Origin: an uncultured Lachnospiraceae bacterium
GTDB taxonomy: Bacteria > Bacillota > Clostridia > Lachnospirales > Lachnospiraceae
Assembly: GCA_905234245.1 (NCBI GenBank)
Contig: CAJOGN010000026.1
Coordinates: 1 to 64,000 of the forward strand
Direction: 5' to 3'
DNA: 64,000 bases
Part shown: positions 18,140-26,904 of the stretch, one piece after another
Layout: each line of letters starts with the position of its first letter
Numbering within the stretch: position 1 is the stretch's first letter
Translations under genes and position numbers: made by a program
Notes under the pieces: generated by a model
Database searches by the model: none
Seen by the model: the letters and a program-made list of their open reading frames with translations, nothing else
Told to the model about the DNA's origin: nothing

Positions 18140-19738
18140 CTATCCCCAATCGTCGTTAAGCCAGTTACGAAGTAATGTTGCCACCGCTTCAGGTCGTTCA
18201 TCTACGAACTTCTCTATAAGCACTCTTGCTTCTGACTTATCGTTATAACCAATATCTTCTAATTCTTCTTCCTGAGTTGATATCAAATCCTCAATAGTAA
18301 TCTCTTCTTCAACTTCTTCCTCTTTGTCTTTTCTCAGAGTTCTAAATACGACAATTGCAAGAAGTATGAATATAAGTAATGCAAGAGCAATTTCTATAAT
18401 CGTTCTTAGATTAAGAGGGAATCCAGATGATGGCTGGAACATAGGAACGTTATATGCTGTCATAGAAATATTCTCAGCAGCAATTCCTGTAGCCCTAGAT
18501 ACGCTCTGTATCATTTCATCATCAACATCAGCTCTTTCTATATCACTATTCTCATTCTCGAACTCGGCGAAGGTCTGATCATCTAGCTCTCCTCGCTCTC
18601 TCATATCATCTTCATTATAAATTACAAATCTCTTGGCTACAACAGAAATAGTAGAATTCTCTAAATCAATCGCTCCCACTTCTCTGTCAGTAGTTGTAAT
18701 CCTCTCACTTGGAAGATAATCTTCTGTAACATCAGATGTTGTAGAACGGCTTACGCCATTATCATCAATAACATATGTTGTATCGTTATTATTATCTGTA
18801 CCAGGCACTCCACCTACACCTGATTCAGACTCTGAGTTAGATTCTGTTCTAGAATCCAGATAACCTTGCGTCTGATCATCATTCAGATAATAATTATAGT
18901 CAACTTCATTAACCTTATCAAAGCTCATATTAAGGTTGGCTGCAACCTTAACATCATCATACATTTGCGATCCAAGAAGAACATCCTTAACCTTCTTGGC
19001 AACGCTGGCATTAGCCTTCTCTCTTGCACTCAGATTAGAGGATGCTGTTCCGGCACCTGATGCCGAATCTCCACCTGAGAATAACACCTTGCCGTTGGAG
19101 TCAAGAATAACTATATTGTCAGTATTCTTGTTACCAAGACCTGTTGCAACATATTGAGCAATTCCAGCAGCTGTATCCTCGTCCATTTCTTCTCCACCCT
19201 TGAGATGAAGAATAACATTAGCATAGCTATCTTCCTTCTTAGAACTAATTGTTCCATTGTTCTCTGGAATATTAAGTGTAACCTCAGCTTTCTCAACACT
19301 GTTAATAGCTGTCAAGTCGGTCGCGAATTTCTGCTCAAGGTATAATTTATATTTTTTCTCCTTGTCTGCTTCAGTTGTACTGAAGCTGCCATCGATAACA
19401 TCAGTTATACTGTAGCCCTTGGTAGGAATATTATTAGTACCAAGGAGAATACTTGCAGTAGCTTCATCTTCACTCTTAACGGAATAATTCATGCCATCCT
19501 GTGATACCTGATATTCGATATTCTCTCCCTCTAAGAGCTCCTTTACCTGAGAAGCCTCCTCTGCAGAATTACATTGCACTAGAGAAATCCAGGTTGGTCT
19601 TGTAACAACGTACACCAAAATAACCAGTGCAACAATAACTATAGCTACTGCACTGATTATTATAGCTTTCTGCTTGGTGGAGAACTTCAACCACCATTCC
19701 TTTATTCTGTTCAAAATATTCTGTATAAACTCTGGCAT
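18140..19738 (-). CDS. fliF: Flagellar MS-ring protein FliF
   Basis: FliF forms the membrane MS ring, the base on which the motor is built. The 532-aa protein has two membrane helices, one near residues 22-45 and one near 440-465, flanking a large periplasmic part with the ring-building motifs (LLEGENIEYQVSQDG; LEQKFATDLTAINSVEKAEVTLNIP). A Ser/Asn/Asp-rich loop is seen near 295-345. The C-terminal tail (ARVLIEKFVDERPEAVATLLRNWL) is the FliG-binding segment. It heads the ring genes after fliE. Confidence 0.95.
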   Translation of the reverse strand: MPEFIQNILNRIKEWWLKFSTKQKAIIISAVAIVIVALVILVYVVTRPTWISLVQCNSAEEASQVKELLEGENIEYQVSQDGMNYSVKSEDEATASILLGTNNIPTKGYSITDVIDGSFSTTEADKEKKYKLYLEQKFATDLTAINSVEKAEVTLNIPENNGTISSKKEDSYANVILHLKGGEEMDEDTAAGIAQYVATGLGNKNTDNIVILDSNGKVLFSGGDSASGAGTASSNLSAREKANASVAKKVKDVLLGSQMYDDVKVAANLNMSFDKVNEVDYNYYLNDDQTQGYLDSRTESNSESESGVGGVPGTDNNNDTTYVIDDNGVSRSTTSDVTEDYLPSERITTTDREVGAIDLENSTISVVAKRFVIYNEDDMRERGELDDQTFAEFENENSDIERADVDDEMIQSVSRATGIAAENISMTAYNVPMFQPSSGFPLNLRTIIEIALALLIFILLAIVVFRTLRKDKEEEVEEEITIEDLISTQEEELEDIGYNDKSEARVLIEKFVDERPEAVATLLRNWLNDDWG

Positions 19739-19798
19739 GATATATATCCCCTACTCATATCATTAAAATAAATATAGAAATATTAAATAGCGCAAAAC

Positions 19799-20128
19799 TC
19801 ACATTTGCATATTCATTAATTCTTTGTATGCATCTAAGAACTTATCTCTAACTGCTACTGTGTATTGCAACGCTACAGTGGCTTTCTGTTCTGCAATAAG
19901 CAAATCATGTGTATTATCTGATTCACCAAGTGCGAACTTAATCTCTTCACCTGAAGCCGCATTCTGCAAGGAATTAGTCTCACCCACCATTCCTAAGACA
20001 GAATTAAGCACACTGTCAAATGATGTTCCACCATCTGTATTAGCAGGCTTAGGAGCAGCATTAGCGCCATAGCCAGCAGCAGGAACATTAGTTGTCTTAT
20101 ACATTGCATTAAGCGAATATAAATCCAT
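19799..20128 (-). CDS. fliE: Flagellar hook-basal body protein FliE
   Basis: FliE is the first rod component, joining the MS ring to the rod. The 109-aa product has the family C-terminal half: TSFDSVLNSVLGMVGETNSLQ, then DTHDLLIAEQKATVALQYTVAVRDK-like residues and LDAYKELMNMQM at the end. The N-terminus is divergent and Ala/Asn-rich. It lies between flgC and fliF as usual. Confidence 0.93.
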   Translation of the reverse strand: MDLYSLNAMYKTTNVPAAGYGANAAPKPANTDGGTSFDSVLNSVLGMVGETNSLQNAASGEEIKFALGESDNTHDLLIAEQKATVALQYTVAVRDKFLDAYKELMNMQM

Positions 20129-20143
20129 AACAATCTCCTAGAA

Positions 20144-20584
20144 TTATTGACCTATACGAAGGCCTGCAGTAGCCATTCCTTTAACAGCTTCAAATGCAGT
20201 AACATTGGCCTCGTAAGCTCTACTACTATCTATAAGGTTCGTCATCTCTGTTACCGTATTAACATTAGGATATAATACATATCCATTCTCATCAGCATCA
20301 GGATGTGCTGGATCGTATTCCATAATAAAATCTGTTGTTGTATCCTCAGCAACTCTTACAACCTTAACTCCGTCACCTCTGAATTCTGTTGCTCTCTTTA
20401 ATGCATCAGAAAATGTAGGCGATGTATTCTTCTCTTCGAAGGATACTATCTTACGACGATATGGAGTACCATCCTCTGTTCTTGTTGTATTGATATTGGC
20501 AATATTCTCAGCAATTGTATCCATACGAAATCGCTGAGCTGTCATACCTGACGCTGCTATATCAAATGATTGAAATAAAGCCAT
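20144..20584 (-). CDS. flgC: Flagellar basal-body rod protein FlgC
   Basis: Proximal rod subunit. The 146-aa product begins MALFQSFDIAASGMTAQRFR, followed by MDTIAENIANINTTRTEDGTPYRRK, the rod-protein signature. It ends with the helical VNTVTEMTNLIDSSRAYEANV and AVKGMATAGLRIGQ. A good ribosome binding site (GGAGGTATTA) precedes the start. Normal length. Confidence 0.96.
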   Translation of the reverse strand: MALFQSFDIAASGMTAQRFRMDTIAENIANINTTRTEDGTPYRRKIVSFEEKNTSPTFSDALKRATEFRGDGVKVVRVAEDTTTDFIMEYDPAHPDADENGYVLYPNVNTVTEMTNLIDSSRAYEANVTAFEAVKGMATAGLRIGQ

Positions 20585-20603
20585 ATTAATACCTCCGAAC
20601 TAA

Positions 20604-20993
20604 CTACTTAGCTACTGCCTTAAATCGAGCAAATTCCGAACTTATAGACTCGGTCAAAGCCTGATACTTAATCTGCTCTGAAGCGAGTTCAACGTTCTCT
20701 GTGTCAACATCAACATTATTGCCGTCTAAACGATAAGAGTATCCTGCGTAATCAGTAAATACCTTCGGCTGTAAGCTTGCAACATCAAGATTAGTCACTG
20801 CACCATGTAGGTTATTAGCTTTCGTCTTCTCAATTGCCTGCTTTAATGTTGTGTCGAACTCAATGTCTTTTCTCTTGTAGCCGGGAGTATCCACATTTGC
20901 AATATTATGCGCAATGGTTTTCTCTCGCATCCAGCTAGCATCAGCAGCTTTGTCAAGGATATTAACATAATCAAAAGCATTCGAACTAAACAT
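20604..20993 (-). CDS. flgB: Flagellar basal-body rod protein FlgB (first gene of the operon)
   Basis: Proximal rod subunit and first gene of the flagellar operon. The track ORF begins with TTG at 21005, which lies in the ribosome binding site. The ATG at 20993 (MFSSNAFDYVNILDKAA) follows TTGGAGG by six bases and is preferred, giving 129 aa. Signatures are EKTIAHNIANVDTPGYKRKDIEFD near the N-terminus and the C-terminal helix KYQALTESISSEFARFKAVA. A promoter, a palindrome and a candidate CodY box lie immediately upstream. Confidence 0.95.
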   Translation of the reverse strand: MFSSNAFDYVNILDKAADASWMREKTIAHNIANVDTPGYKRKDIEFDTTLKQAIEKTKANNLHGAVTNLDVASLQPKVFTDYAGYSYRLDGNNVDVDTENVELASEQIKYQALTESISSEFARFKAVAK

Positions 20994-21008
20994 AAGCGCC
21001 TCCAATTA

Positions 21009-21022
21009 GGATAATATTATCC
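21009..21022. promoter_or_regulatory. Perfect 14-bp palindrome in the flgB leader
   Basis: GGATAATATTATCC is self-complementary over all 14 bases. It lies between the predicted transcription start and the flgB ribosome binding site, a position typical of repressor operators. No matching regulator is identified, and such A/T-rich palindromes can arise by chance. Confidence 0.4.
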
Positions 21023-21037
21023 ACTCTCCTTTACAAT

Positions 21038-21065
21038 ATTATATAGAATATTTTGCAAATTACAA
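21038..21065 (-). promoter_or_regulatory. Promoter of the flagellar operon
   Basis: Minus strand TTGTAA and a perfect TATAAT with a 16-bp spacer. The predicted start lies near 21031, about 38 nt before flgB. It is the only good hexamer pair between the codY terminator and flgB, so it probably drives the whole flgB-flgE block. No SigD/FliA-type motif was noticed here, which suggests housekeeping sigma control. Confidence 0.6.
21047..21061 (-). promoter_or_regulatory. Candidate CodY box inside the flagellar promoter
   Basis: AATTTGCAAAATATT (minus strand) matches the CodY consensus AATTTTCWGAAAATT at 12 of 15 positions and occupies the spacer between -35 and -10, where binding should block RNA polymerase. 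CodY represses the fla/che operon in Bacillus subtilis, and codY is the adjacent upstream gene here. A weaker partial match is seen further upstream. AT richness makes this suggestive only. Confidence 0.4.
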
Positions 21066-21173
21066 GAGCTATTTTGCATATATTGTGTTTACATTTTCCA
21101 AAAAGCACAATATATATTCATTTTAGGGGATTAAATAAATATATAAGAATTTCAAAAAATGCTTAAAAAACAC

Positions 21174-21201
21174 AAAAAGGACTTAATATAAAGTCCTTTT
21201 T
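21174..21201 (-). terminator. Intrinsic terminator after codY
   Basis: AAAAAGGACTT and AAGTCCTTTTT form an 11-bp perfect stem with a six-base loop. The minus-strand transcript ends the stem with a U-run, about 35 nt after the codY stop. The mirror-image A/T tracts could let it act in both directions. It separates yifB-dprA-topA-codY from the flagellar operon. Confidence 0.8.
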
Positions 21202-21237
21202 TAACAATTCCATCCATGAAAAATAACAATATGTAAT

Positions 21238-22020
21238 TTACTTATTATTTATATCGGCAAGTTCTTCAAAAACTAAATCATTAATTACACGAATATATGT
21301 ACCCTTCATTCCAGAGGACTTCGTCTCGATAACACCAGCACTCTCGAACTTACGAAGGGCGTTAACAATTACTGAACGCGTAATCCCTACTCTGTCAGCA
21401 ATCTTAGATGCAACAAGAAGTCCTTCTGTTCCATCTAATTCGTCAAATATATGACATATTGCATCAAGCTCTGAATAAGACAGCGTATTAATAGCCGATT
21501 CAACAATCTGTCTATTCCTTAATTCCTCATCGTGCTCATCATTAACAGCACGCATCATCTCTAAGCCAACGACAGTTGTTCCGTATTCACTTAATATTAT
21601 ATCATCAATATCATAAGGTTTGTCAAATCTATACACGAATAAAGTGCCAAGTCTCTCACCTGCAATATATATTGGTGAAATAATAGCAGAATACTTCTCT
21701 ACTATCTTCTCCTCAAATCCAAGTGTTGCAAGATTAACATTTTCCTGTGTGGAGAGAATACTAAGGAGTCTCTCATTAAGTAATGGGTCAACAAATTCTC
21801 CCACGTTATCTACTACAAGATCAGATACAACAGACAAATCATTATCCCTTCTGCTGTGACTAATCCCTAGAACCTTGCCCTTCTTGCTAATTACAATAAC
21901 ACCTGATTCAAGAATCTCACGAAGCACCTTACATATATCATTGAATACTACCTTAGTAGAATTATTATTGTGAAGAAGATTACCAATCTTTCTTGTCTTA
22001 TCTAATAATTGTACACTCAT
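21238..22020 (-). CDS. codY: Global nutrient regulator CodY
   Basis: CodY senses branched-chain amino acids and GTP and represses stationary-phase genes. The 260-aa protein has the N-terminal GAF-like sensor (LLDKTRKIGNLLHNN opening; AIISPIYIAGERLGTLFVYR) and the C-terminal winged helix with the near-invariant ASKIADRVGITRSVIVNALR and ESAGVIETKSSGMKGTYI. Full length for the family (about 259 aa). It is the last gene of yifB-dprA-topA-codY, followed by a terminator and then the flagellar promoter it may control. Confidence 0.96.
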   Translation of the reverse strand: MSVQLLDKTRKIGNLLHNNNSTKVVFNDICKVLREILESGVIVISKKGKVLGISHSRRDNDLSVVSDLVVDNVGEFVDPLLNERLLSILSTQENVNLATLGFEEKIVEKYSAIISPIYIAGERLGTLFVYRFDKPYDIDDIILSEYGTTVVGLEMMRAVNDEHDEELRNRQIVESAINTLSYSELDAICHIFDELDGTEGLLVASKIADRVGITRSVIVNALRKFESAGVIETKSSGMKGTYIRVINDLVFEELADINNK

Positions 22021-22031
22021 TATTCCTAATC

Positions 22032-24107
22032 TTATTCTCCCTGAGTTTTATCCTCTTTGTCGCATACGAAGCCGCACTCCTTATTCTGGCACACAAGCTT
22101 CTTGCCCTTAATAACCATATAATCCTTACACTTAGGACATTTCTTCTCAACTGGTCTGTTCCAATTCATAAAGTCACAGTCAGGATATCCTTCGCATCCG
22201 TAATAAGTTCTTCCCTTCTTAGTCTTGCAGATAATAACATCCTTACCACATTTTGGACAAGGGACCCCTATCTTTTCTAAGAATGGCTTAGTATTACGAC
22301 AATCTGGGAAACCAGGGCAGGCTAAGAACTTGCCGAACTTTCCATACTTAATTACCATGTTACGGCCACACTCTTCACAGACAACATCAGTCTCTTCATC
22401 AAGTATTGTAACCTTTTCTAATGTCTCCTGTGCGCTCTTAACTTCCTTCTCAACCTTCGGATAGATATCTCTTATAATATCCTTCCAAGAGATGTCGCCT
22501 TCTTCAACTCCATCAAGCTCTTCCTCTAGTCTTGCTGTGAATTTCTCATCAACAATATCAGGGAACGCCTTAGTCATCAAATCATTGACGATTTCTCCCA
22601 TCTCCGTTACGAATATATTACGACCTTCCTTACCAATATATCTTCTCTTAAGAAGAGTTGTAATAATTGGAGAATAAGTACTAGGACGGCCTATTCCTAA
22701 TTCCTCAAGAGTTCTTACAATTGAAGCCTCTGTATAATGTGCAGGTGGCTGTGTAAAATGTTGTGTCTCGTCAAGACTTACTAAGTCAAGCTCATCACCT
22801 ACTTTAAGGCTTTCAAGCTTCTGCTTCTTCTCTTCCTTGTCATCATCATCCTTATATACAGAAAGGAAACCATCAAAGGCAACCTTAGATGCTGATGTCT
22901 GGAAGATATAATCCATAGCCTGAATTCTAACTTTAATTACATCATACATTGCATTAGTCATCTGACTTGCAACGAATCTCTTCCATATTAATTGATATAA
23001 TTTGAACTGTGCAGGGCTTAGAGAACTCTTAACCATAGAAGGTGTAAGCGTAACATCTGAAGGTCTGATTGCTTCATGAGCATCCTGTATCTTGCCCTTC
23101 TTCTTATCAACACCCTTATAGTCCCCTACATATTCCTTGCCATATTCGCTGGCAATATAATCCTTACAAGAAGCCTTAGCCTCATCTGATATTCTAATCG
23201 AATCAGTTCTAAGATATGTAATAAGACCAACTGTTCCCACCTTGGAAATGTTGATTCCTTCGTACAACTGTTGTGCTATATTCATTGTCTTAGATATAGA
23301 GAAGTTAAGCTGCTTAGAAGCCTCCTGTTGCATAGTAGATGTTGTAAATGGAAGTGGTGTCTTCTTCTCTCTCTTAGAGTTATTAACACTTTCAACCTTA
23401 TAGCTTGCACCATCTAATTCATTGAATATTACATCAAGCTCTTTCTTACTATTTATATCAAGCTTCTTATCCTTGTTACCATAAAATGACGCCTCAATGT
23501 TATTCTTCTTATTCTTAAGCTTAACATCTAATGTATAGTATTCCTGTGGAATAAACTCTGATATCTCTTTTTCTCTATTGCAGATAATATTAAGAGCTGC
23601 AGATTGTACCCTACCAGCACTAAGCCCTCTCTTAACCTTTTCCCAAAGCACAGGTGATATCTCATAACCAACTACTCTGTCAAGCACACGTCTTGCCTGC
23701 TGAGCATCAACAAGATCCATATCAATATCACGAGGATTCTTCATAGCCTCCTTAACAGCCTTCTTAGTGATCTCATTAAAACTAATTCGACTTACATTCT
23801 TATCATCAAGATTAAGAGCGCTAATAAGATGCCACGAAATTGCCTCTCCTTCGCGGTCCGGGTCAGTTGCAAGATATATCTTATCTGACTTTTTAACTTC
23901 CTTCCTTAAACTAGCTAGTAATTCTCCCTTACCCCTAATAGTAATATATTTCGGCTCAAAATCATTATCAACATCAACACCTAATGCACTCTTAGGCAAA
24001 TCCCTTACATGACCATTAGATGCAACGACTTCATAATTCTTACCTAGAAATTTCTTAATTGTATTAACCTTAGTTGGTGACTCAACAATTACAAGATTCT
24101 TAGCCAT
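22032..24107 (-). CDS. topA: DNA topoisomerase I
   Basis: Type IA topoisomerase that relaxes negative supercoils. The 691-aa protein opens with the Toprim domain (NLVIVESPTKVNTIKKFLG; acidic DPDREGEAISWHL) and has the active-site tyrosine in VGLITYLRTDSIRIS. The HEAIRPSD segment follows. The C-terminus has three four-cysteine zinc modules (CEECGRNM...CPGFPDC; CPKCGKDV...CEGYPDC; CPKCKDYM...CQNKEC). Length and domain order are standard for Firmicutes. It lies 11 nt before codY. Confidence 0.97.
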   Translation of the reverse strand: MAKNLVIVESPTKVNTIKKFLGKNYEVVASNGHVRDLPKSALGVDVDNDFEPKYITIRGKGELLASLRKEVKKSDKIYLATDPDREGEAISWHLISALNLDDKNVSRISFNEITKKAVKEAMKNPRDIDMDLVDAQQARRVLDRVVGYEISPVLWEKVKRGLSAGRVQSAALNIICNREKEISEFIPQEYYTLDVKLKNKKNNIEASFYGNKDKKLDINSKKELDVIFNELDGASYKVESVNNSKREKKTPLPFTTSTMQQEASKQLNFSISKTMNIAQQLYEGINISKVGTVGLITYLRTDSIRISDEAKASCKDYIASEYGKEYVGDYKGVDKKKGKIQDAHEAIRPSDVTLTPSMVKSSLSPAQFKLYQLIWKRFVASQMTNAMYDVIKVRIQAMDYIFQTSASKVAFDGFLSVYKDDDDKEEKKQKLESLKVGDELDLVSLDETQHFTQPPAHYTEASIVRTLEELGIGRPSTYSPIITTLLKRRYIGKEGRNIFVTEMGEIVNDLMTKAFPDIVDEKFTARLEEELDGVEEGDISWKDIIRDIYPKVEKEVKSAQETLEKVTILDEETDVVCEECGRNMVIKYGKFGKFLACPGFPDCRNTKPFLEKIGVPCPKCGKDVIICKTKKGRTYYGCEGYPDCDFMNWNRPVEKKCPKCKDYMVIKGKKLVCQNKECGFVCDKEDKTQGE

Positions 24108-24126
24108 TACTGCCTCCTAGTATAAC

Positions 24127-25227
24127 TTACTTAATCTTGATATACTGGTTAACGAATACCTCCTTAGCCAGATTCAGTTTGCATAGGTTCATAATTGAAT
24201 TAAGAACTAGTATCATATCAAGATTAGTTTTCTCAATTATTTCTTCTATCCCTTTAGGATAAAAATCGAGAATACTATACACCAATAAATCTTCTTTTTC
24301 AAGAAATAAATTCTGAATATTGTCATTATCTTCTACTAGAAGTGTGTTAATTTCTATCTCTTCAAGGTTATTAACAAAACCTTCTATACTTGTAATAATG
24401 CCTGCCCCCTGTTCTATTAAAGCGTTGCAACCTGCAGAGAGAGAATCATTAATTCTTCCAGGCAGGGCATATATATCCTTGCCCTGCTCTAGTGCAAAAT
24501 CAGCTGTTATTAAGGAACCGCTTCTAAGCCTTGCTTCAATTACAACAACCTGATTACTTAATGCAGAAATAATCCTGTTACGGGTTGGAAAATTAAAATT
24601 CATAGGCACTGTCCCTGGGTACTGTTCTGATATAATTGCACCTTCCTTTTGAATGTCAACATAAGTATTAATATTATCTCTTGGATAACATATATCTACG
24701 CCGCATCCTAGAACTGCAACTGTCTTGCCCTTAGCTCTTAATGCCCCCTCATGTGATGCATTGTCAATCCCCAGCGCCATGCCACTTATAATGGTGTACC
24801 CTTTTTGGGACAGCGTATATGCAATTTCCTTAGCAGCCCATCTACCATATTCAGAGCATCTTCTTGCACCTACTATTGATACACATTTACGGAAATCTTC
24901 TGGAAAATGTCCTATATAAAACAAACCGTAAGGCGAATTCCTAATCACTCTTAGCTTATCAGGATAATTAACCATAGGTCTTGTTATAAGCCCCTGGTTA
25001 TATGATAGGCACTCATGGTATGTCTTATCAATTAATTCATCATCTCTACTGCTTACAATGATATCAGCTATCTTATCATCTATTACACCGCTTGAGAGTA
25101 AGTCACTCTTACTTGCATCATATACTTTCTTCGCATCACCGAAGCAATCTACAATTCTATTTTTATAGTTATTAGCTATATCTAGTCTTGTTAACCATAA
25201 TTCGTATTTTATATTACTTTCTGTCAT
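24127..25227 (-). CDS. dprA: DNA processing protein DprA/Smf
   Basis: DprA binds incoming single-stranded DNA and loads RecA during natural transformation; it is also widespread in bacteria not known to be competent. The 366-aa protein has a helical N-terminal part, the Rossmann-like DprA core with VSIVGARRCSEYGRWAAKEIA and ISGMALGIDNASHEGALRA and VLGCGVDICYPRDN, and a winged-helix-like C-terminus (about 300-366). It lies 12 nt after yifB and 19 nt before topA, the common Clostridia order. Confidence 0.93.
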   Translation of the reverse strand: MTESNIKYELWLTRLDIANNYKNRIVDCFGDAKKVYDASKSDLLSSGVIDDKIADIIVSSRDDELIDKTYHECLSYNQGLITRPMVNYPDKLRVIRNSPYGLFYIGHFPEDFRKCVSIVGARRCSEYGRWAAKEIAYTLSQKGYTIISGMALGIDNASHEGALRAKGKTVAVLGCGVDICYPRDNINTYVDIQKEGAIISEQYPGTVPMNFNFPTRNRIISALSNQVVVIEARLRSGSLITADFALEQGKDIYALPGRINDSLSAGCNALIEQGAGIITSIEGFVNNLEEIEINTLLVEDNDNIQNLFLEKEDLLVYSILDFYPKGIEEIIEKTNLDMILVLNSIMNLCKLNLAKEVFVNQYIKIK

Positions 25228-25239
25228 AACTTCAGCCTC

Positions 25240-26775
25240 CTATAAGCAATTCTCAAAATATTTCTTGTCAAGCCCACGATATAATAGTGACTCCTTTAGA
25301 TGAAGCACATTAATTCGTTCATCACCTGCCATATCAGCTATTGTTCTTGCTACTCTAAGAAGCTTATAATATGTTCTTCCAGTCAGAGCATATCTATCAT
25401 ATATATCCTCCATAAACTGATTCTCTTCTTCTCCTAAAGCACAGTACTTGTCAATGTCACTTGACGGAATGTTACTGTTGTAATTATATGTCTCGTTAAT
25501 GTATCGCTTCTTCTGGATGTTATGCGCCTTAATTACCCTGTCTCTAATCACCTCAGATGATTCATTATCTTCTGTTGCAACAATATCTTTATAGCTTACT
25601 GTGGCAGCTTCAGCACACATATCAATCCTGTCAAGCAGAGGCTGTGACAGCTTGTTGTAATATCTCCTTATAGAGTTGCGGTCGCATCTACATTTGTTAA
25701 GATCAGGATAATATCCACAAGAGCATGGATTCATTGCACACACAAGCATAAAGTTAGAAGGATAAGTATATTTACCAGATGCCCTTGATATACTAACCTC
25801 TCCATCCTCCATAGGTTGACGAAGCATCTCAAGAGTAGTCTTAGGAAACTCTGTAAGTTCATCAAGAAATAACACACCATTATGAGCTAAGGATATCTCC
25901 CCTGGATGAGGAATTGCGCCACCACCAATGAGTCCCTGGGGACTTACAGTATGATGGGGATTCCTAAATGGTCTGTCGTTAATAATTCTAGGATTGTCCT
26001 TAAATCGTCCACTTACACTTGCAATCTTAGAACTTACAATACATTCTTCATTTGTCATAGGTGGAAGAATTGTAGGAATTGATTTCGCAATCATTGTCTT
26101 GCCAGCACCTGGCGGGCCTATCATAAGGAAATTATGCATGCCTGACACTGCAATCTCACAAGCACGCCTTAGAACCTTCTGTCCATTAATATTGGCAAAA
26201 TCATGCTTTGTATTATCTGTTTTATCATTAGATATTATTATCTCATCTTCATAATAAGGTACATCACCTTCATTAAGATAATTAATTACATCCAGCAAAT
26301 GTTTGACTGGGATAATCTTAATTCCTTTGGCAAGACTAGCCTCTGAATAATTATCGTAGGGTACTATACATTCACTTATTCCATGTTCTAATGCATCAAG
26401 AAGAATAGGTAGCACCCCTGTTACCCCATTAATCTGACCAGATAGGCCTAATTCACCTATCATCATGATACTGTCATTATCTTCTCTCTCAATTACTGAC
26501 ATTGCTTCAAGAATCGCAATGGCAAGAGGCAAATCAAATCCACAGCCTTGCTTTTTAATTGATGCAGGCGCAATATTGACAGTAATCCTCTTAGGTGGCA
26601 GTAAGAAGCCGCAATTTTTCATTGCAGTTCTGACTCTCTCTTTAGCCTCCTTAACCTCAGAAGACAAGAAGCCCACCATCTCAAAATAAGGCATACCGTC
26701 ACTGACATCTGCCTCAACCTTCACAATAGTAGACGTAATTCCTTTCAGAATCGCCGTAGTAATACAACTATACAT
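25240..26775 (-). CDS. YifB/ComM-like Mg chelatase-family AAA ATPase
   Basis: ComM is a branch-migration helicase acting in natural transformation; YifB is the general family name. The 511-aa protein has an N-terminal Lon-protease-like fold (VEADVSDGMPYFEMVGFLSS; CGFDLPLAIAILEAM), then the AAA core with Walker A GPPGAGKTMIAKS and Walker B LAHNGVLFLDELTEF. A Cys-rich NPCSCGYYPDLNKCRC loop follows, and the C-terminal RTYYKLLRVARTIADMAG helical domain. It is the first gene before dprA, supporting a shared DNA-processing role. The ATG has no obvious ribosome binding site. Confidence 0.92.
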   Translation of the reverse strand: MYSCITTAILKGITSTIVKVEADVSDGMPYFEMVGFLSSEVKEAKERVRTAMKNCGFLLPPKRITVNIAPASIKKQGCGFDLPLAIAILEAMSVIEREDNDSIMMIGELGLSGQINGVTGVLPILLDALEHGISECIVPYDNYSEASLAKGIKIIPVKHLLDVINYLNEGDVPYYEDEIIISNDKTDNTKHDFANINGQKVLRRACEIAVSGMHNFLMIGPPGAGKTMIAKSIPTILPPMTNEECIVSSKIASVSGRFKDNPRIINDRPFRNPHHTVSPQGLIGGGAIPHPGEISLAHNGVLFLDELTEFPKTTLEMLRQPMEDGEVSISRASGKYTYPSNFMLVCAMNPCSCGYYPDLNKCRCDRNSIRRYYNKLSQPLLDRIDMCAEAATVSYKDIVATEDNESSEVIRDRVIKAHNIQKKRYINETYNYNSNIPSSDIDKYCALGEEENQFMEDIYDRYALTGRTYYKLLRVARTIADMAGDERINVLHLKESLLYRGLDKKYFENCL

Positions 26776-26835
26776 TTACAACTTAGGGAATTAAAAATAC
26801 ATAAATAGATTGTTAATATTTGAAATATAGATGTG

Positions 26836-26841
26836 ATTATA
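26836..26841 (-). promoter_or_regulatory. Possible -10 element before yifB
   Basis: A perfect TATAAT on the minus strand in the 93-bp space between the trpS terminator and yifB. No convincing -35 at the right distance, so support is limited to the hexamer and its position in front of a four-gene operon. Confidence 0.3.
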
Positions 26842-26868
26842 CTAACACACATTAGTAATATTCTCAAA

Positions 26869-26895
26869 TAAAAAATGGCTCCTATTAAGGAGCCA
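26869..26895 (-). terminator. Intrinsic terminator after trpS
   Basis: TGGCTCC and GGAGCCA form a perfect 7-bp stem with a six-base loop. In the minus-strand transcript a run of six U follows. It starts about 10 nt after the trpS stop. Confidence 0.88.
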
Positions 26896-26904
26896 CATTC
26901 ATAA

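Noticed and set aside
20994-21237. SigD/FliA-type promoter before flgB
   Set aside because: No TAAA plus GCCGATAT-like pair at proper spacing; the TTGTAA/TATAAT pair is a better fit.
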